A stretch of DNA of 5,641 nt from JAVBKA01 sp031546715. Lineage in GTDB: Bacteria > Bacillota > Clostridia > Oscillospirales > UBA929. Positions 5,461-5,641 of this stretch are shown here, one piece after another. The stretch lies in NCBI GenBank assembly GCA_031546715.1, contig JAVBKA010000174.1, positions 1-5,641 of the forward strand. The letters run 5' to 3'. Below the pieces are notes generated by a model that was given only the letters and a program-made list of their open reading frames with translations, searched no databases and had not been told where the DNA came from. Each line of letters begins with the position of its first letter. The first letter of the stretch is position 1. The translations under genes and the position numbers were made by a program.

Positions 5461-5519
5461 TTCATAAGTCAAAATTTTAAATAGTAATTGTTGTGCCCTT
5501 ATAAGTTTATTCACCCAAT

Positions 5520-5557
5520 ACAAAGCTGAATTTTAAATCCCTCAGCTTTGTTTTTTT
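5520..5557 (+). terminator. Rho-independent terminator of the 57-aa gene
   Basis: acaaagctga (5520-5529) pairs perfectly with tcagctttgt (5542-5551) around a 12-nt loop, followed by a T-run (5551-5557). Confidence 0.9.
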
Positions 5558-5592
5558 GTGAATTGCAAACCATCTGTCATGCTGCATTACTG

Positions 5593-5621
5593 TTGTTTTT
5601 CGCAATAAATTCGGGTATAAT
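5593..5621 (+). promoter_or_regulatory. Promoter leading out of the right edge
   Basis: TTGTTT (5593-5598), 17 bp, then TATAAT (5616-5621). The -10 is perfect and the -35 matches 3/6. A dyad ataaaat-taa-attttat (5620-5636) overlaps the expected start site and may be an operator, though such dyads are cheap in AT-only DNA. The controlled gene lies beyond the window. Confidence 0.5.
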
Positions 5622-5641
5622 AAAATTAAATTTTATATTTA

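Noticed and set aside
1..5641. CRISPR array, tRNA, rRNA or insertion-sequence ends
   Set aside because: No regularly spaced identical repeats, no tRNA T-loop/acceptor pattern, no rRNA-like stretch and no transposase frame were seen on either strand.

Overview
The window is AT-rich DNA of a low-GC Gram-positive type (Bacillota). The signs are strong purine-rich Shine-Dalgarno sequences, GTG and other non-ATG starts, T-tailed hairpin terminators, and a Pro/Thr-rich repeat-bearing surface protein. The gene mix (surface protein end, Api92-like protein, archaeal-type ATPase with nuclease-like tail, short RadC-like JAB protein, tiny unknown gene) is typical of the accessory DNA of plasmids, integrative elements or prophages in gut or oral Bacillota. 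I cannot name the genus: Erysipelotrichales, Lachnospirales and Lactobacillales all remain possible.

Layout. Positions 1-740 (+) hold the C-terminal 245 residues of a secreted, repeat-rich surface protein, closed by a clear intrinsic terminator (745-783). A gene-poor stretch of about 1.26 kb follows (784-2044). Its core (about 1353-1723) is locally 60% GC or more and is packed with at least ten short inverted repeats plus iteron-like TTGCGTAC copies. This looks like a cis-acting site (oriT or replication origin) or a structured RNA, not a protein gene. At 2045-2734 (+) is an Api92-like protein with a C-terminal zinc ribbon. It appears to start at an ATT codon upstream of the obvious GTG. It converges on 2801-4195 (-), an archaeal-type ATPase with a DUF234/PD-(D/E)XK-like C-terminus, and a hairpin lies between the two ends. 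The ATPase promoter (TTGAAA-17-TATAAT) is flanked by a perfect 9-bp inverted repeat, a likely operator. Then come a stand-alone RadC-family JAB protein (4463-4936, +), a 350-bp gap with two adjacent palindromes, a 57-aa unknown protein with a very strong ribosome binding site (5287-5460, +), its terminator (5520-5557), and a promoter pointing out of the right edge (5593-5621).

The genes do not form one operon. They read as separately transcribed accessory genes with their own promoters and terminators. The points most worth a second look are the hairpin-dense island, the operator-like dyad on the ATPase promoter, and the ATT start of the Api92-like gene. A new multi-gene system cannot be proven from this window alone.
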